64,000 nt of DNA from Clostridia bacterium (GTDB taxonomy: Bacteria; Bacillota; Clostridia; Peptostreptococcales; JAAYPU01). The DNA lies in NCBI GenBank assembly GCA_016278615.1, contig JADQBM010000037.1, forward strand, positions 21,752 through 85,751, written 5' to 3'. The position numbers and the translations under genes were made by a program. Each line of letters starts with the position of its first letter. Positions within the stretch are counted from its first letter, which is position 1. The notes under the pieces are model-generated. The model was not told where the DNA came from. It saw nothing but the letters and a program-made list of their open reading frames with translations, and searched no databases. Below, in pieces: positions 17,816 through 27,373 of this stretch.

Positions 17816-18859
17816 TTATCTCTCCTTTACATGGTAATTCTTATTAATAAGGTTTTTTACTTCTCTACCGTCGATAAACGATTTTAGATCCTCTGCCATT
17901 ATTTCAGCAGATATTTGGGCTGCATTTCTCGAAGATCCTGCGATATGATTGGTTAATGTGACATTTTCCATTTTTAACAATGGGTTATCCTGTTCAATAG
18001 GTTCCACTTCAAAAGTATCAAGGGCTGCCCTGGATATAATGCCTTTTTCCAATGCTTTATATAAATCCCTGTAATTCACAAGGGGTCCTCTTGCTGTATT
18101 AACCAAAATGGCTGTATTTTTCATTTTTCGAAACATATCCATATTGACCATACCTGTTGTTTCAGGGGTTACCCGCATGTGCAAGGAGATAATGTCTGAT
18201 TCAGCTAATAAAGTATTTAAATCTACCAATTGGGCATTGGTACTGTTAATTTCTTTTATATAAGGATCGCAAACCAATATGCGACATCCAAAACCACTTA
18301 AATATTGGCATACTTTGGCCCCAATATTTCCATAGCCCATAAGCCCTATGACTTTGCTGGAAAGCTCAAATTCACTTTTCTCATAAATGTAATAATCCTC
18401 TACCCATTTTCCTTGTCTTACTGCTTCGTAGCTTCTGGCAATATTTCTGGTTTCAGCTATAAACAGTCCTATGGTAAATTCAGCGACTGCTGTAGAATTT
18501 CTTCCAGGGGTGTTAAAAACAGGAATATTCAACTCACTTGCAGCTTCTATATTAACATTTACAGCACCACCTCTTGTAACGGAAATGGATTTCAATTTTT
18601 TACCTTGTTCTATGACTCTTTTTGTTATGGGGGATGTATGAACCACTAAATGATCCACCTCTGCTATTCTATCTATTATATCATCTTCACTTCCCACGTA
18701 CTCTGTTACCTCTCCATCACTGTATTGAAGGGGCGTGATAGGAAAGTTTACGGCATAATTATCTATTCTGAGGTCTTCAATATGCCCTAATTTCTCTCTG
18801 ATGGCATCTTCAACCACTTCTTTTTTTATAAATAAATCGGTTATGGTTAATATCTTCAT
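17816..18859 (-). CDS. D-isomer-specific 2-hydroxyacid dehydrogenase (SerA-like)
   Basis: NAD-dependent dehydrogenase of 347 residues. The NAD loop is [14 protein letters not shown]. The catalytic residues are visible as Arg in NTARGPLVN, Glu in DTFEVEPI, and His in [10 protein letters not shown]. It lacks the ACT/regulatory domains of biosynthetic phosphoglycerate dehydrogenase, and its place between araB and araD argues for a catabolic 2-keto or 2-hydroxy sugar acid, such as an aldonate or its phosphate. The substrate is unknown. Confidence 0.88.
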   Translation of the reverse strand: MKILTITDLFIKKEVVEDAIREKLGHIEDLRIDNYAVNFPITPLQYSDGEVTEYVGSEDDIIDRIAEVDHLVVHTSPITKRVIEQGKKLKSISVTRGGAVNVNIEAASELNIPVFNTPGRNSTAVAEFTIGLFIAETRNIARSYEAVRQGKWVEDYYIYEKSEFELSSKVIGLMGYGNIGAKVCQYLSGFGCRILVCDPYIKEINSTNAQLVDLNTLLAESDIISLHMRVTPETTGMVNMDMFRKMKNTAILVNTARGPLVNYRDLYKALEKGIISRAALDTFEVEPIEQDNPLLKMENVTLTNHIAGSSRNAAQISAEIMAEDLKSFIDGREVKNLINKNYHVKER

Positions 18860-18874
18860 TTTTTAACTCCTTAT

Positions 18875-19585
18875 TTACTGCCCATATGTAGCATTTTTAC
18901 CATGTTTTCTAAGGTAATGCTTATCCATTAGCACCTCTTGTATCTGCGTAATATCTTTGTTTATTGCAATGGTTAAAGATGCCATTTTAGCGAGTTCTTC
19001 TAAAACAACGCTGTTATGTACCGCCTCATGTGCATCTTTTCCCCAAGTAAAAGGGCCATGATTGGCTACTAAAATTCCTGGCACAGAAATGTAATCTTTA
19101 TCCCTCATGGTTCTTACAATTACTCTTCCTGTGTTGGATTCATAGTCCCCTCCAATTTCTTCAGGTGTGAGTTCCGGTGTACAAGGTATTTCATTATAAA
19201 AATAATCACTATGAGTCGTTCCATAACAATCAATTTTTCTTTTTGCTTGAGCCCAAGCTGTCGCATAGGTTGAATGGGTGTGGACCACTCCACCAATATT
19301 TTCAAATTCTCTGTAGAGTTCTAAATGGGTGGGTGTATCTGAAGAGGGATTGTAGTTACCTTCAATAATATTGCCTTCTAAATCTAAAACCACCATCATT
19401 TCAGGTTTTAATTTATCATAAGGAACCCCACTGGGTTTAATAACCACGAGATCTGCCTCTCTATCTATGCCACTAACATTTCCCCATGTATAGATGACCA
19501 ATTTTTTTGCTACTAATTCAAGATTGGCTTCACATATTTCTTCCTTAAGTTTTTGCACCCTTTTTTCATCTAAAACTTTTAACAT
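18875..19585 (-). CDS. araD: L-ribulose-5-phosphate 4-epimerase AraD
   Basis: Zinc enzyme converting L-ribulose-5-phosphate to D-xylulose-5-phosphate (236 residues). Family marks are TWGNVSGIDRE, IKPSGVPYDKLKPEMMVVLDLEG, the SSDTPTHLELYR segment, zinc histidines in VVHTHSTYATAWAQ, NHGPFTWG, and the C-terminal KHGKNATYGQ with the catalytic Tyr, as in AraD, UlaF and SgbE. Its partner kinase AraB is two genes downstream. Confidence 0.93.
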   Translation of the reverse strand: MLKVLDEKRVQKLKEEICEANLELVAKKLVIYTWGNVSGIDREADLVVIKPSGVPYDKLKPEMMVVLDLEGNIIEGNYNPSSDTPTHLELYREFENIGGVVHTHSTYATAWAQAKRKIDCYGTTHSDYFYNEIPCTPELTPEEIGGDYESNTGRVIVRTMRDKDYISVPGILVANHGPFTWGKDAHEAVHNSVVLEELAKMASLTIAINKDITQIQEVLMDKHYLRKHGKNATYGQ

Positions 19586-19600
19586 AATTAATCACCCCTT

Positions 19601-20959
19601 TCATTTACATGTCTCCATTTTTTCTACTACCTTTTCAGCGACTTCTTCCAAACATCCTAAATATTCAGCTATTTCTAAGATCGTATATTTATTTCTTACT
19701 TCTTTTGCATAAAGAATGGCTTCTTTCAATGCTTCTTTTGATAAACCCAACTCGGCAGGTGATGAGGGGGCTCCCATACTTTTTAATACTTCTACAATCC
19801 TATTTGAATCGGGAATCTTTGGTTGTATTTCTTTTTTGATTTGAGTCATGCTACCTTTCACTTTGTTTCCATGAGCTATCCATTTATCTTTATCAAAAAT
19901 TTTATTTTCATTTTCTTTGAAAATCTGACTTGCACTGTCTTGATAGATTTCTTTTATTTTTACTTCATATTCTTCTTTATTTAGAGATTTTTCAAAAGCA
20001 GCTTCTACATTAACGCTTTGAAAATCTTGAGATAGTATCTCTTTATAAACTTCAATAATAACCAAAGTCATGACAGCGACTTCTATCCCATGAAGATGGG
20101 TATGTTTATGATCCATCATAGCTTTCATCCCTATAAAGTGAGCGAGATGATGCTCTGCGCCAGCGGCAGGTCTTGATTTGCCTACCCAGTGCATAGAGAG
20201 TCCTGAAATCATAAGTCCCTCTGCTAAGGTTTTTATAGCTTCTTCATCTCTTTGAGATATTTTCAATGCATTTTCAATTGTTTTTTCTACTACCTCATTG
20301 ACCACATCTACTGTATTTTGGCAATAACTTTCACCATTTATAAGGTTAGAAATTCTCCAGTCAAATGCCGCAGTTTTTTTGCATATCAAGTCTCCAAATC
20401 CTGCTGCTACTAACGAAGCTGGTGCATTTTTTAATATATCTATATCTGCATAGATTGCCATTGGATAGGTGGCTGAAATGGTCTTTTTTATGCCATTTAA
20501 AACCAGCAATGAGACTTCTGCTGAGTAACCATCCATTGAAGCTGCAGTAGGTATAGAAATATAAGGAATGTGACACCTGGAACTAATAAATCTGGCTAAA
20601 TCGTTGATAGCACCTGATCCCACAGCGATTAAAAAGTCTATTGTCTCATCCATATCTACCATTATTTTGACAATGGATGCTTCATCGGGTAGCACTTGAG
20701 GGGTATCAAATAAGCATAACTTATAGGCCACATTTCCTTCTTGCAAAGCAGCTTTTATGTTATCTCCTATGAGACTATAAATCATGCTATCTATTATGAT
20801 GAGTCCTTTATTATAGCGACTTCCTAAATCTTCCCTTACTTTCCCTATTTTTTTAAGTGCACCTTTATAAATTGCTATCTCCTTTATGGGTTGGCTATGT
20901 CTCATGCCACAAAGACACTCAAAATCATGGGCTTGCCAAATATTATTGGGTCTTATCAT
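19601..20959 (-). CDS. araM: sn-Glycerol-1-phosphate dehydrogenase AraM-like
   Basis: Iron-containing-alcohol-dehydrogenase-fold protein of 452 residues, matching bacterial AraM. IAVGSGAINDLARF and PYISIPTAASMDGYSAEVS form the NAD site, and metal ligands are in AAGFGDLICK, AGAEHHLAHF and HTHLHGIEVAV. AraM of Bacillus subtilis reduces dihydroxyacetone phosphate to glycerol-1-phosphate and is also inside an arabinose operon. Here it could act on dihydroxyacetone phosphate from the aldolase or on a polyol phosphate. It is tightly packed between araD and an FGGY kinase gene. Confidence 0.9.
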   Translation of the reverse strand: MIRPNNIWQAHDFECLCGMRHSQPIKEIAIYKGALKKIGKVREDLGSRYNKGLIIIDSMIYSLIGDNIKAALQEGNVAYKLCLFDTPQVLPDEASIVKIMVDMDETIDFLIAVGSGAINDLARFISSRCHIPYISIPTAASMDGYSAEVSLLVLNGIKKTISATYPMAIYADIDILKNAPASLVAAGFGDLICKKTAAFDWRISNLINGESYCQNTVDVVNEVVEKTIENALKISQRDEEAIKTLAEGLMISGLSMHWVGKSRPAAGAEHHLAHFIGMKAMMDHKHTHLHGIEVAVMTLVIIEVYKEILSQDFQSVNVEAAFEKSLNKEEYEVKIKEIYQDSASQIFKENENKIFDKDKWIAHGNKVKGSMTQIKKEIQPKIPDSNRIVEVLKSMGAPSSPAELGLSKEALKEAILYAKEVRNKYTILEIAEYLGCLEEVAEKVVEKMETCK

Positions 20960-20961
20960 TT

Positions 20962-22491
20962 CTATACACCTTCTTTTATATGAGCTAAATTATATAGATC
21001 GTTTTTTGTATTTTTGTATAGACTAATATAAATCTCATACATCTCATTGTAGATTTTATTCCAAGCTTCATCAGGCTCTACAATCTGTTTAATTTTTGTT
21101 ACTTCTTTTGCAAACTTGCCAGGATTTTTATAAATACCTAAACCAGCTCCAGCTATAATGGCATCTCCAAAAGGTGCCCCTGTTGATATATCCGGTACGA
21201 TGATGGGCATATTTAGAACAGAGGATTTGATTTTCAACCATATATCACTCTTGCTTCCACCCCCTACAGATCTTAGCTCCCTTATATTGACACCTATTTT
21301 TTTAGCTTCATCAATATTATGTCTGAGCCCATAAGCAGACCCTTCCAATATAGCCCTTATCATTTCTTCTCTCTTTGTATCTAAATGCAGACCAAAAAAC
21401 ACACCTCTTGCATAGCTATCCCATATAGGGGATCTTTCTCCTGCCATATAGGGCAAAAATATCAACCTATTGGAACCAACTTTTGCTCTGCTGGCTTTTT
21501 GGTTCATATGCTCAAAAGAACTGACTTGTTCTGGCTGTTTATGCTCTTCCTCTTTATATAAATTATCTCTATACCATTTTAAGCTGGCACCAGTGGTACT
21601 CATGGCCCCACAAATCATCATGATATCTTTTAAAGCGTGATACATTTCAAATAACAGCCCTGGATCTCGCCACCTATCGGTACAGATATTTAAAACGGTA
21701 GATGTTCCGCTCATTTCAACAGCATCCCCGATATCTACTGCTCCCGCTTCAAGTGTAGCAGCAGAGCCATCCACTGTTCCACAAACAACTGCTGTAGATG
21801 AACTAAGCCCAGTAAGCTTTGCTACTTTCTCACAAACTGTCCCTATAACATGGGTGGTCTCATAGACTTGAGGGAATAAATCCCTATCATAACCTATAAG
21901 GTCAGCGAGCTCTTTGGACCACTGATTCTTTTTAATATCATATACGCCCATTAAACTGGCGTGAGAGATATCTGTTGTCATAACCCCTGTGAGCATATAA
22001 TTGATATAGCCGTTTATCTGAAGAATCTTATGGGTCTTTTTGTAAAGCTCTGGCTCATTATTCTTGTACCACAATAACTTTGATGATAAATAGTAAGGAT
22101 CTATTCGGTTCCCAGTAATACCTTTTACCTTTAGACTACCTATCTCTCTTTCCAAAAAATCGGTTTCAGGTTGGGATCTTCTATCCATCCATATCAAAGC
22201 GTTTCTTAAGACCTTTCCCTCTTTGTCCATAGCAACTAAGGTAGGTGCCTGAGAGCTAACACCAATACCTGCTATATCTTTTCTATCTACTTTACTATCC
22301 TTTATAACTTTAATAATGGTTTTAACAGTAGCCTCCCACCACTCTTGAGGACTCTGTTCTACCCATCCTGATTTAATAAAATATGTGGGATATTCAATAC
22401 TATGTTCCGCCATTTTTGTTCCATCTTCATTAAATAAAACTGATTTTACATTGGTCGTTCCGATATCTATTCCCATTAAAAATTTTGACAT
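20962..22491 (-). CDS. FGGY-family kinase, xylulokinase/gluconokinase type
   Basis: Carbohydrate kinase of 509 residues. MGIDIGTTNVKSVLFNEDG is the phosphate-1 loop. GWVEQSPQEWWEAT, IWMDRRSQPE, GTVDGSAATLEAGAV, MSGTSTVLN and FLPYMAGERSPIWDSYARG fit the XylB/GntK branch. The conserved C-terminal SVGGGSKSDIWLKI is present. It should phosphorylate a ketopentose or an aldonate at its last carbon. It sits 2 bp before araM and after dhaL. The exact substrate cannot be told from sequence. Confidence 0.88.
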   Translation of the reverse strand: MSKFLMGIDIGTTNVKSVLFNEDGTKMAEHSIEYPTYFIKSGWVEQSPQEWWEATVKTIIKVIKDSKVDRKDIAGIGVSSQAPTLVAMDKEGKVLRNALIWMDRRSQPETDFLEREIGSLKVKGITGNRIDPYYLSSKLLWYKNNEPELYKKTHKILQINGYINYMLTGVMTTDISHASLMGVYDIKKNQWSKELADLIGYDRDLFPQVYETTHVIGTVCEKVAKLTGLSSSTAVVCGTVDGSAATLEAGAVDIGDAVEMSGTSTVLNICTDRWRDPGLLFEMYHALKDIMMICGAMSTTGASLKWYRDNLYKEEEHKQPEQVSSFEHMNQKASRAKVGSNRLIFLPYMAGERSPIWDSYARGVFFGLHLDTKREEMIRAILEGSAYGLRHNIDEAKKIGVNIRELRSVGGGSKSDIWLKIKSSVLNMPIIVPDISTGAPFGDAIIAGAGLGIYKNPGKFAKEVTKIKQIVEPDEAWNKIYNEMYEIYISLYKNTKNDLYNLAHIKEGV

Positions 22492-22548
22492 TTATTCCCA
22501 CTCCAATTACAAACTGAGTTCTCCACTCTGGATGGAGTTTTAGAATTC

Positions 22549-23190
22549 TTAGTCATGGGATAAAAGCTCTTTTATGGTTTTTCCCATGGCTTGTAGTAAT
22601 AAAAAACAGGATGTTGCCCCTGCATCTAAAACACCTCTGGAGCGTTCTCCCAATCTACTTGCTCTTCCAATTTTAGCCACAAGATTTATGGTCGAATCTT
22701 TACCTTTTTCCGCTGATTCAATCATTCTATCTATGGCAGTTGAAAAATCAGAGTCTATTGCATCCTTAAAAGCCCTTTCAGCTGGAATTAAGGTGTCCAG
22801 TATTGTTTTATCTCCTAATTTCGCTTCTCCTAAGCTTTGTATCCCCGCTACTGCTTTGCTTAGCATTTCGGCAAACACTTCACTGTTGATATCTTCTTTT
22901 CCCTCTGTTGTTTTGGACATTTCAAAGAACATAGTTCCATAGAGCGGACCCATAGATCCTCCTATTTCCATCATCAAAATCATGGCAAGTTCTTTTAAGC
23001 CATCCGTTAGATTAAGCGGTTTCCCCGCGATTCTTTCTTCACATATTGTAAAACCTTTGTTCATATTAATCCCATGGTCCCCGTCACCGATTTCACCATC
23101 AATTTTACTAAGATAATCTTTGTTTTGCTGTATGGTTTTTATTAAGCCTTCCAAAATTACTTTTCCATCTTTGTTTTTAAAACTATTCAT
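22549..23190 (-). CDS. dhaL: DhaL, nucleotide-binding subunit of a dihydroxyacetone-type kinase
   Basis: ADP/ATP-binding all-alpha subunit (213 residues). IDGEIGDGDHGINMNKG holds the three magnesium-binding aspartates, GGSMGPLYGTMFFEMSK is the nucleotide cap, and LGERSRGVLDAGATSCFLLLQ is the C-terminal nucleotide site. It works with DhaK encoded two genes upstream. No DhaM phosphotransfer subunit is present, so the pair would have to use ATP directly or borrow a distant DhaM. The pairing with an RpiB-type isomerase suggests erythrulose rather than dihydroxyacetone as substrate. Confidence 0.92.
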   Translation of the reverse strand: MNSFKNKDGKVILEGLIKTIQQNKDYLSKIDGEIGDGDHGINMNKGFTICEERIAGKPLNLTDGLKELAMILMMEIGGSMGPLYGTMFFEMSKTTEGKEDINSEVFAEMLSKAVAGIQSLGEAKLGDKTILDTLIPAERAFKDAIDSDFSTAIDRMIESAEKGKDSTINLVAKIGRASRLGERSRGVLDAGATSCFLLLQAMGKTIKELLSHD

Positions 23191-23247
23191 ATTGATTCTC
23201 CTCGTAAAAAAATTTCAAGAAATGGATTGGCTACTCAATTAACGCTT

Positions 23248-24729
23248 TCAATCTTTAATCTTATTTTTTATTCTATTTCTCTCAAGCCAATGCTTCTCAT
23301 AGTCATATCTAAGGCTTTTAAATAGCTTAAATATGTGTTGATACTTTGTGTATTGATCCTCATGGGGCTTAAATTCTTTATCTACTAAAATCTTGGTGTA
23401 ATCCTTCTCAAGTCCCAATCCGACTTTAACAGTAGATACAATTCCTTTGATTCCCAGTTCTTTTACGATGACCCTAATAATCCCTTTTCCCAGGCAATCC
23501 GCTGACATCTGGCAGAGTGTATCATTCTTTGCGGCTCCCCCAGAAATAAACACCTTATCACTTGTATGAGGCAAAGATTCAAAGCAGTCATAAAGAGACA
23601 TGACAAGTCCTTCAAAGGCAGCTCTCATTAAATCTTCTTTATTATGAGTGGATTTAAGTCCAAAAAAACTTCCAGTAGCAAAAGAATTTCTAAAGGGTGC
23701 TCTTTCACCTTTTAAATAAGGATGATAGATGATGCCATTACTCCCTACGGGGACCCCCTTGATTATTTTTTCTATATCCCCATAAGTTACATCAGGATAT
23801 AGCAACTTTTTTACCCAATCAATAGCAGCCGCACCACTAAGAGTTGGCATGATGCATATATAGCTGTCTTTCAATATATGTGACAGTATAAGTCCTTTAT
23901 TAAAATCTATATCCGATTCTTTTACGAGGGTCTGGTTTGCTAATGTGGTGCCCACGATGGTGCAAGTATCTCCTACATGGATAACACCTAGTCCAACTGC
24001 AACAGCAGCTACATCTATAGCCCCCGCGATAACTGGTATGCCTTGACTTAACCCTGTTAATTGACTTGCCTCTTTGGTTAAACATCCTATGATTTTAGAA
24101 GAAGCACTGGGCAAAACAAACAGTTCCCGATACTCTGATAGATCCATTGCATCTAATATTTCTTGGGAAAACTCTTTACTCTTTAAGTTCATAAGCGCAG
24201 TGGTCATATCTGTATAATCGCTGGAAACAACACCTGTTAGCTTAAAATTAAGCCAATCCTTGCAGTGAAAAATTTTATGCATTTTTTCCAATGTATTTGG
24301 CTCATTTTCTTTAATCCACCGTAGTATATGGATATTTGAACCCGCATAAAGAGGGTTTGCATTATTCTGGATGCATATTTTGTCTATTTCGTCTCTATTT
24401 TTAAGCTTTAGATGCTTCGTTCTTGTATCATTCCATAGGATGGCATTACCAGCTGGGTTTCCTTCTTGGTCTATTGCCCATAATCCGTCCCCTTGTCCTG
24501 TTATGCCGATTCCTTTTATGTCCTTCCAAATTGGGAGATTATTTTTTTTAAGATTCATAAGGATATGGCAAAGACTTTCCCAAAGCTTCACCATATCCAG
24601 TTCACAAGCATCTTCTGAAGGCATAATCAAACTAACATCTTCCGAGGATGTATCAATATATTCTCCATCCTCCGTTACAATTGCTGCTTTTATACAAGTA
24701 GTCCCAGCATCAATGCCAATAAACACCAT
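23248..24729 (-). CDS. FGGY-family kinase, L-xylulokinase (LyxK)-like
   Basis: Second FGGY kinase of the operon (493 residues), clearly different from its neighbour. IGIDAGTTCIKAAIVTEDG is the N-terminal loop. GIGITGQGDGLWAID and WNDTRT are typical of L-xylulokinases and related erythritol/polyol kinases. VIAGAIDVAAVAVGLGVI and YHPYLKGERAPFRNSFATG complete the domain, and FISGGAAKNDTLCQM closes it. It would give L-xylulose-5-phosphate or a similar ester for AraD-type epimerases. It lies between dhaK and dhaL, splitting that gene pair. Confidence 0.88.
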   Translation of the reverse strand: MVFIGIDAGTTCIKAAIVTEDGEYIDTSSEDVSLIMPSEDACELDMVKLWESLCHILMNLKKNNLPIWKDIKGIGITGQGDGLWAIDQEGNPAGNAILWNDTRTKHLKLKNRDEIDKICIQNNANPLYAGSNIHILRWIKENEPNTLEKMHKIFHCKDWLNFKLTGVVSSDYTDMTTALMNLKSKEFSQEILDAMDLSEYRELFVLPSASSKIIGCLTKEASQLTGLSQGIPVIAGAIDVAAVAVGLGVIHVGDTCTIVGTTLANQTLVKESDIDFNKGLILSHILKDSYICIMPTLSGAAAIDWVKKLLYPDVTYGDIEKIIKGVPVGSNGIIYHPYLKGERAPFRNSFATGSFFGLKSTHNKEDLMRAAFEGLVMSLYDCFESLPHTSDKVFISGGAAKNDTLCQMSADCLGKGIIRVIVKELGIKGIVSTVKVGLGLEKDYTKILVDKEFKPHEDQYTKYQHIFKLFKSLRYDYEKHWLERNRIKNKIKD

Positions 24730-24747
24730 ATTACGCCTCCTAAGAAA

Positions 24748-25752
24748 CTATCTTTGAAATTGTTTCAAGCCCATTGTATCAACTTCCACATCCATGAGTT
24801 CCTTAAGCTCATCATCGAGTTTCATAAGCGTTAGGGTAATCCCCATCATTTCCAATGATGTAAAGTAATTTCCTACATATGATCTATAAACCTTTATGCC
24901 TTTTTCAGATAGTATTTCTTCTACTTTGTTATAAACAATGTACTGTTCCATAACAGGTGTCGCCCCCAAGCCCGACAGCAAAACTACCACTTCATCGTCT
25001 TTTGTAAAGGGCATATCCGGAATAATGATATCCAACATAATTTCTGCCATTTCATCAGCCGTTGCAAGGTCAGAAATTTTTATACCGGGCTCTCCGTGAT
25101 GGCCGATTCCAACCTCCATGGTGCCTTCTTTTATTTCGAAATTGGCTTTACCTACAGAGGGTATTGTGCAAGGTGTAATCCCAATCCCTACACTCTTTGT
25201 ATTATCAATTGCCTTCTGAGCCGCTGCTATAACCTCTTCTAAGCTTCCACCCTTAGATGCTTTTGCACCGCCCACTTTCCACATGAGTATTTCTCCTGCA
25301 ACACCTCTTCTCTTTTGAGACTCATCTTTAGGTGCAGAAGCCACATCATCATTGGCTACAACTGTTTTAACTTCAATACCTTCCATTTCGGCCATCTGCT
25401 TTGCCATCTTTACATTCATATTATCACCGGCATAATTGCCATAAAGACAAGCAACGCCTTTTCCAGCATTGGCTGCTTTGAATGCATCTAAGAAAGCCTT
25501 CGCCGTGGGGGAAGAAAATATTTCTCCTACTGCAACGGCATCCACCATGTTTTTACCCACATATCCGATAAAGGCCGGTTTATGTCCTGATCCACCACCT
25601 GTCACAATACCAACTCGTCCTTCTTGGGGTGCTTTATTATATTTGATTACCCTGGGATTTTCTGTTGCAGAGACAATATCTTGATGATTCTTTACAAAAC
25701 CTTTCAGCATATCTTCAACAACAAAGTCAGGTTTATTGATTATTCTTTGCAT
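24748..25752 (-). CDS. dhaK: DhaK, substrate-binding subunit of a dihydroxyacetone-type kinase
   Basis: Subunit that binds the ketose covalently through a histidine. GIVTGGGSGHKPAFIGYVG forms the N-terminal substrate pocket, CLYGNYAGDNMNVKMA follows, and GIGHHGEPGIK carries the covalent histidine. I start at 25752 (MQRIINKPD), 9 nt after AGGAGG. The upstream ATG is too close to that site. The product is 334 residues and overlaps the end of the RpiB gene. Together with DhaL it phosphorylates dihydroxyacetone or erythrulose. Context favours a C4 ketose. Confidence 0.92.
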   Translation of the reverse strand: MQRIINKPDFVVEDMLKGFVKNHQDIVSATENPRVIKYNKAPQEGRVGIVTGGGSGHKPAFIGYVGKNMVDAVAVGEIFSSPTAKAFLDAFKAANAGKGVACLYGNYAGDNMNVKMAKQMAEMEGIEVKTVVANDDVASAPKDESQKRRGVAGEILMWKVGGAKASKGGSLEEVIAAAQKAIDNTKSVGIGITPCTIPSVGKANFEIKEGTMEVGIGHHGEPGIKISDLATADEMAEIMLDIIIPDMPFTKDDEVVVLLSGLGATPVMEQYIVYNKVEEILSEKGIKVYRSYVGNYFTSLEMMGITLTLMKLDDELKELMDVEVDTMGLKQFQR

Positions 25753-26216
25753 GAGCATACACCTCCTGAAATAAAACCTTTTTCATATTCCATTATTTTA
25801 TCTACCTTAGAAGTAGAACCGCCACCTTGAAATTCTGATTTCATCCAAATTTCTACTAATTGCTTCGCCAGCTCTGCTCCAATAACTCGTGAACCCATGG
25901 TCATAATTTGAGCATTATTGCTCTTCCTTGACCTTTCAGCTGAATAACAATCGTGACAAACTGCTGCTCTAATGCCAGGCACTTTGTTAGCTGAAATTGC
26001 CATACCGATACCTGTGCCGCACAGCAATATTCCCCTGTCATGCTTCCCTTTAGAAACAGCGCTGGCAACCTTTACAGCTGTATCTGGATACAAAGATGCA
26101 TCCTTATTATAAACGCCATAGTCCTCAGTTTCATAACCCAAGCTTTCTAAAAACTCCATAATAATATGTTTTAAATCATAAGCTGCTTCATCACAGCCTA
26201 TGGCTATTTTTTTCAT
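25740..26216 (-). CDS. rpiB: RpiB/LacAB-family sugar-phosphate isomerase
   Basis: Small aldose-ketose isomerase (158 residues). Cofactor-free RpiB features are IAIGCDEAAYDLKHIIMEFL at the start, the catalytic cysteine in GILLCGTGIGMAISANK, and RAAVCHDCYSAERSRKSNNAQIM. The usual CDH near the N-terminus is CDE here. RpiB-family enzymes interconvert ribose/ribulose-5-phosphate, allose/allulose-6-phosphate or, in tetritol pathways, D-erythrulose-4-phosphate and D-erythrose-4-phosphate. Direct linkage to dhaK (overlapping) makes the last reaction the best guess. Confidence 0.9.
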   Translation of the reverse strand: MKKIAIGCDEAAYDLKHIIMEFLESLGYETEDYGVYNKDASLYPDTAVKVASAVSKGKHDRGILLCGTGIGMAISANKVPGIRAAVCHDCYSAERSRKSNNAQIMTMGSRVIGAELAKQLVEIWMKSEFQGGGSTSKVDKIMEYEKGFISGGVCSCKE

Positions 26217-26249
26217 AATGTCACCCTTCTTTCTCCTTTTCAGGGAAGC

Positions 26250-27329
26250 CTAAGGTACTAATACAACTTTTAAAGTGCCTTCTGCTCCTGTTTCAGCAAC
26301 TTTAAAAGCCTCTTCCCATTTCTCCAAAGGGAATTTATGTGTAACAACACCTTTAGTTGGCAATTTTCCTTCTTTTATCCACTCTGCTACAGGCTCATAG
26401 CAATGAGGGCTAAGGTGTGCTCCAAATAAATCTAATTCTTTTCGGTCACTTATGATGCTCCAGTCTACTGCGGTTAAATCACCAAACACGCTGAATTCAA
26501 CAAATGTGCCCATTTTTCTTATGGCTTCTAAACCCTGTTTTACACTTGAAGGGTGCCCTGTAGCTTCTATATAGATGTCACAGCCGTACCCATCTGTCAT
26601 TTTCTGAATCTCTTCTACAACGTTAACTTCAGCTGGATTCATAACAATATGGGCGCCAAATTCTTTTGCTAAAGCCAATCGGTCTGGTTTCATGTCTAGT
26701 ACCACTAATTTTTTAGGGTTTTTCATAGCGATATAGCCTACCATCCCAAGTCCTAAAGTGCCTGCGCCTGATAAAACCACCACATCTTCATTGGTTATTT
26801 TGGCTCTATCCACACAATGCTTAGAACAAGCATAAGGTTCTATTAACACTGCCTCTTCTATGGACAATTCCTCTGGAACGTGATAGTTTAATGCTTCTTT
26901 TGGAAACTTCATGTATTCAGCCATGCCACCATTTACGTTGTTTTGGAATCCATATACATCATGTTTTTGGCACATCCAGTATCTTCCTGTTTTGCAAAAT
27001 TTGCATTCCCAACATGGAACGATTTGCTCAGATATAACTCTATCTCCAATCTTGAAATCTCCCTTTGCATTTTCGTCTATTTCAACAATTCTACCTATGA
27101 ATTCATGACCTGGTGTTACAGGCGCTTTTATATACGGAGGATTTCCTTCTCCTCCCCAAAAACTAGGCGCCCCATGGTACGATTTCAAATCTCCTGCACA
27201 AATCCCGCAGGCTTCTACTTTTATAACGATTTCGCCATCTCCTGCTCTGGGAACAGGCACTTCTTCTAATTTGAAACCGCCTGGCTCATAAGCAACTACC
27301 GCTTTCATTTTTTCTGGTATACGTGACAT
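26250..27329 (-). CDS. Zinc-dependent medium-chain dehydrogenase, polyol dehydrogenase-like
   Basis: MDR-family NAD(P) dehydrogenase of 359 residues. Catalytic zinc ligands are CGICAGDLKSYHG and GHEFIGRIVE. The structural-zinc loop has the four cysteines of CWECKFCKTGRYWMCQ. The Rossmann motif is VVLSGAGTLGLGMVG and the NAD-selecting acidic residue is in LVVLDMKPDR. I start at 27329 (MSRIPEKMK), after AAGGGGGA. It probably oxidises the imported sugar alcohol to the ketose used by DhaKL or the FGGY kinases. Sorbitol, threitol, erythritol and arabitol dehydrogenases all belong to this family. Confidence 0.9.
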   Translation of the reverse strand: MSRIPEKMKAVVAYEPGGFKLEEVPVPRAGDGEIVIKVEACGICAGDLKSYHGAPSFWGGEGNPPYIKAPVTPGHEFIGRIVEIDENAKGDFKIGDRVISEQIVPCWECKFCKTGRYWMCQKHDVYGFQNNVNGGMAEYMKFPKEALNYHVPEELSIEEAVLIEPYACSKHCVDRAKITNEDVVVLSGAGTLGLGMVGYIAMKNPKKLVVLDMKPDRLALAKEFGAHIVMNPAEVNVVEEIQKMTDGYGCDIYIEATGHPSSVKQGLEAIRKMGTFVEFSVFGDLTAVDWSIISDRKELDLFGAHLSPHCYEPVAEWIKEGKLPTKGVVTHKFPLEKWEEAFKVAETGAEGTLKVVLVP

Positions 27330-27373
27330 TTTTACTTCCCCCTTCATAATAGATTACTTTTGTTTTTAAGATT

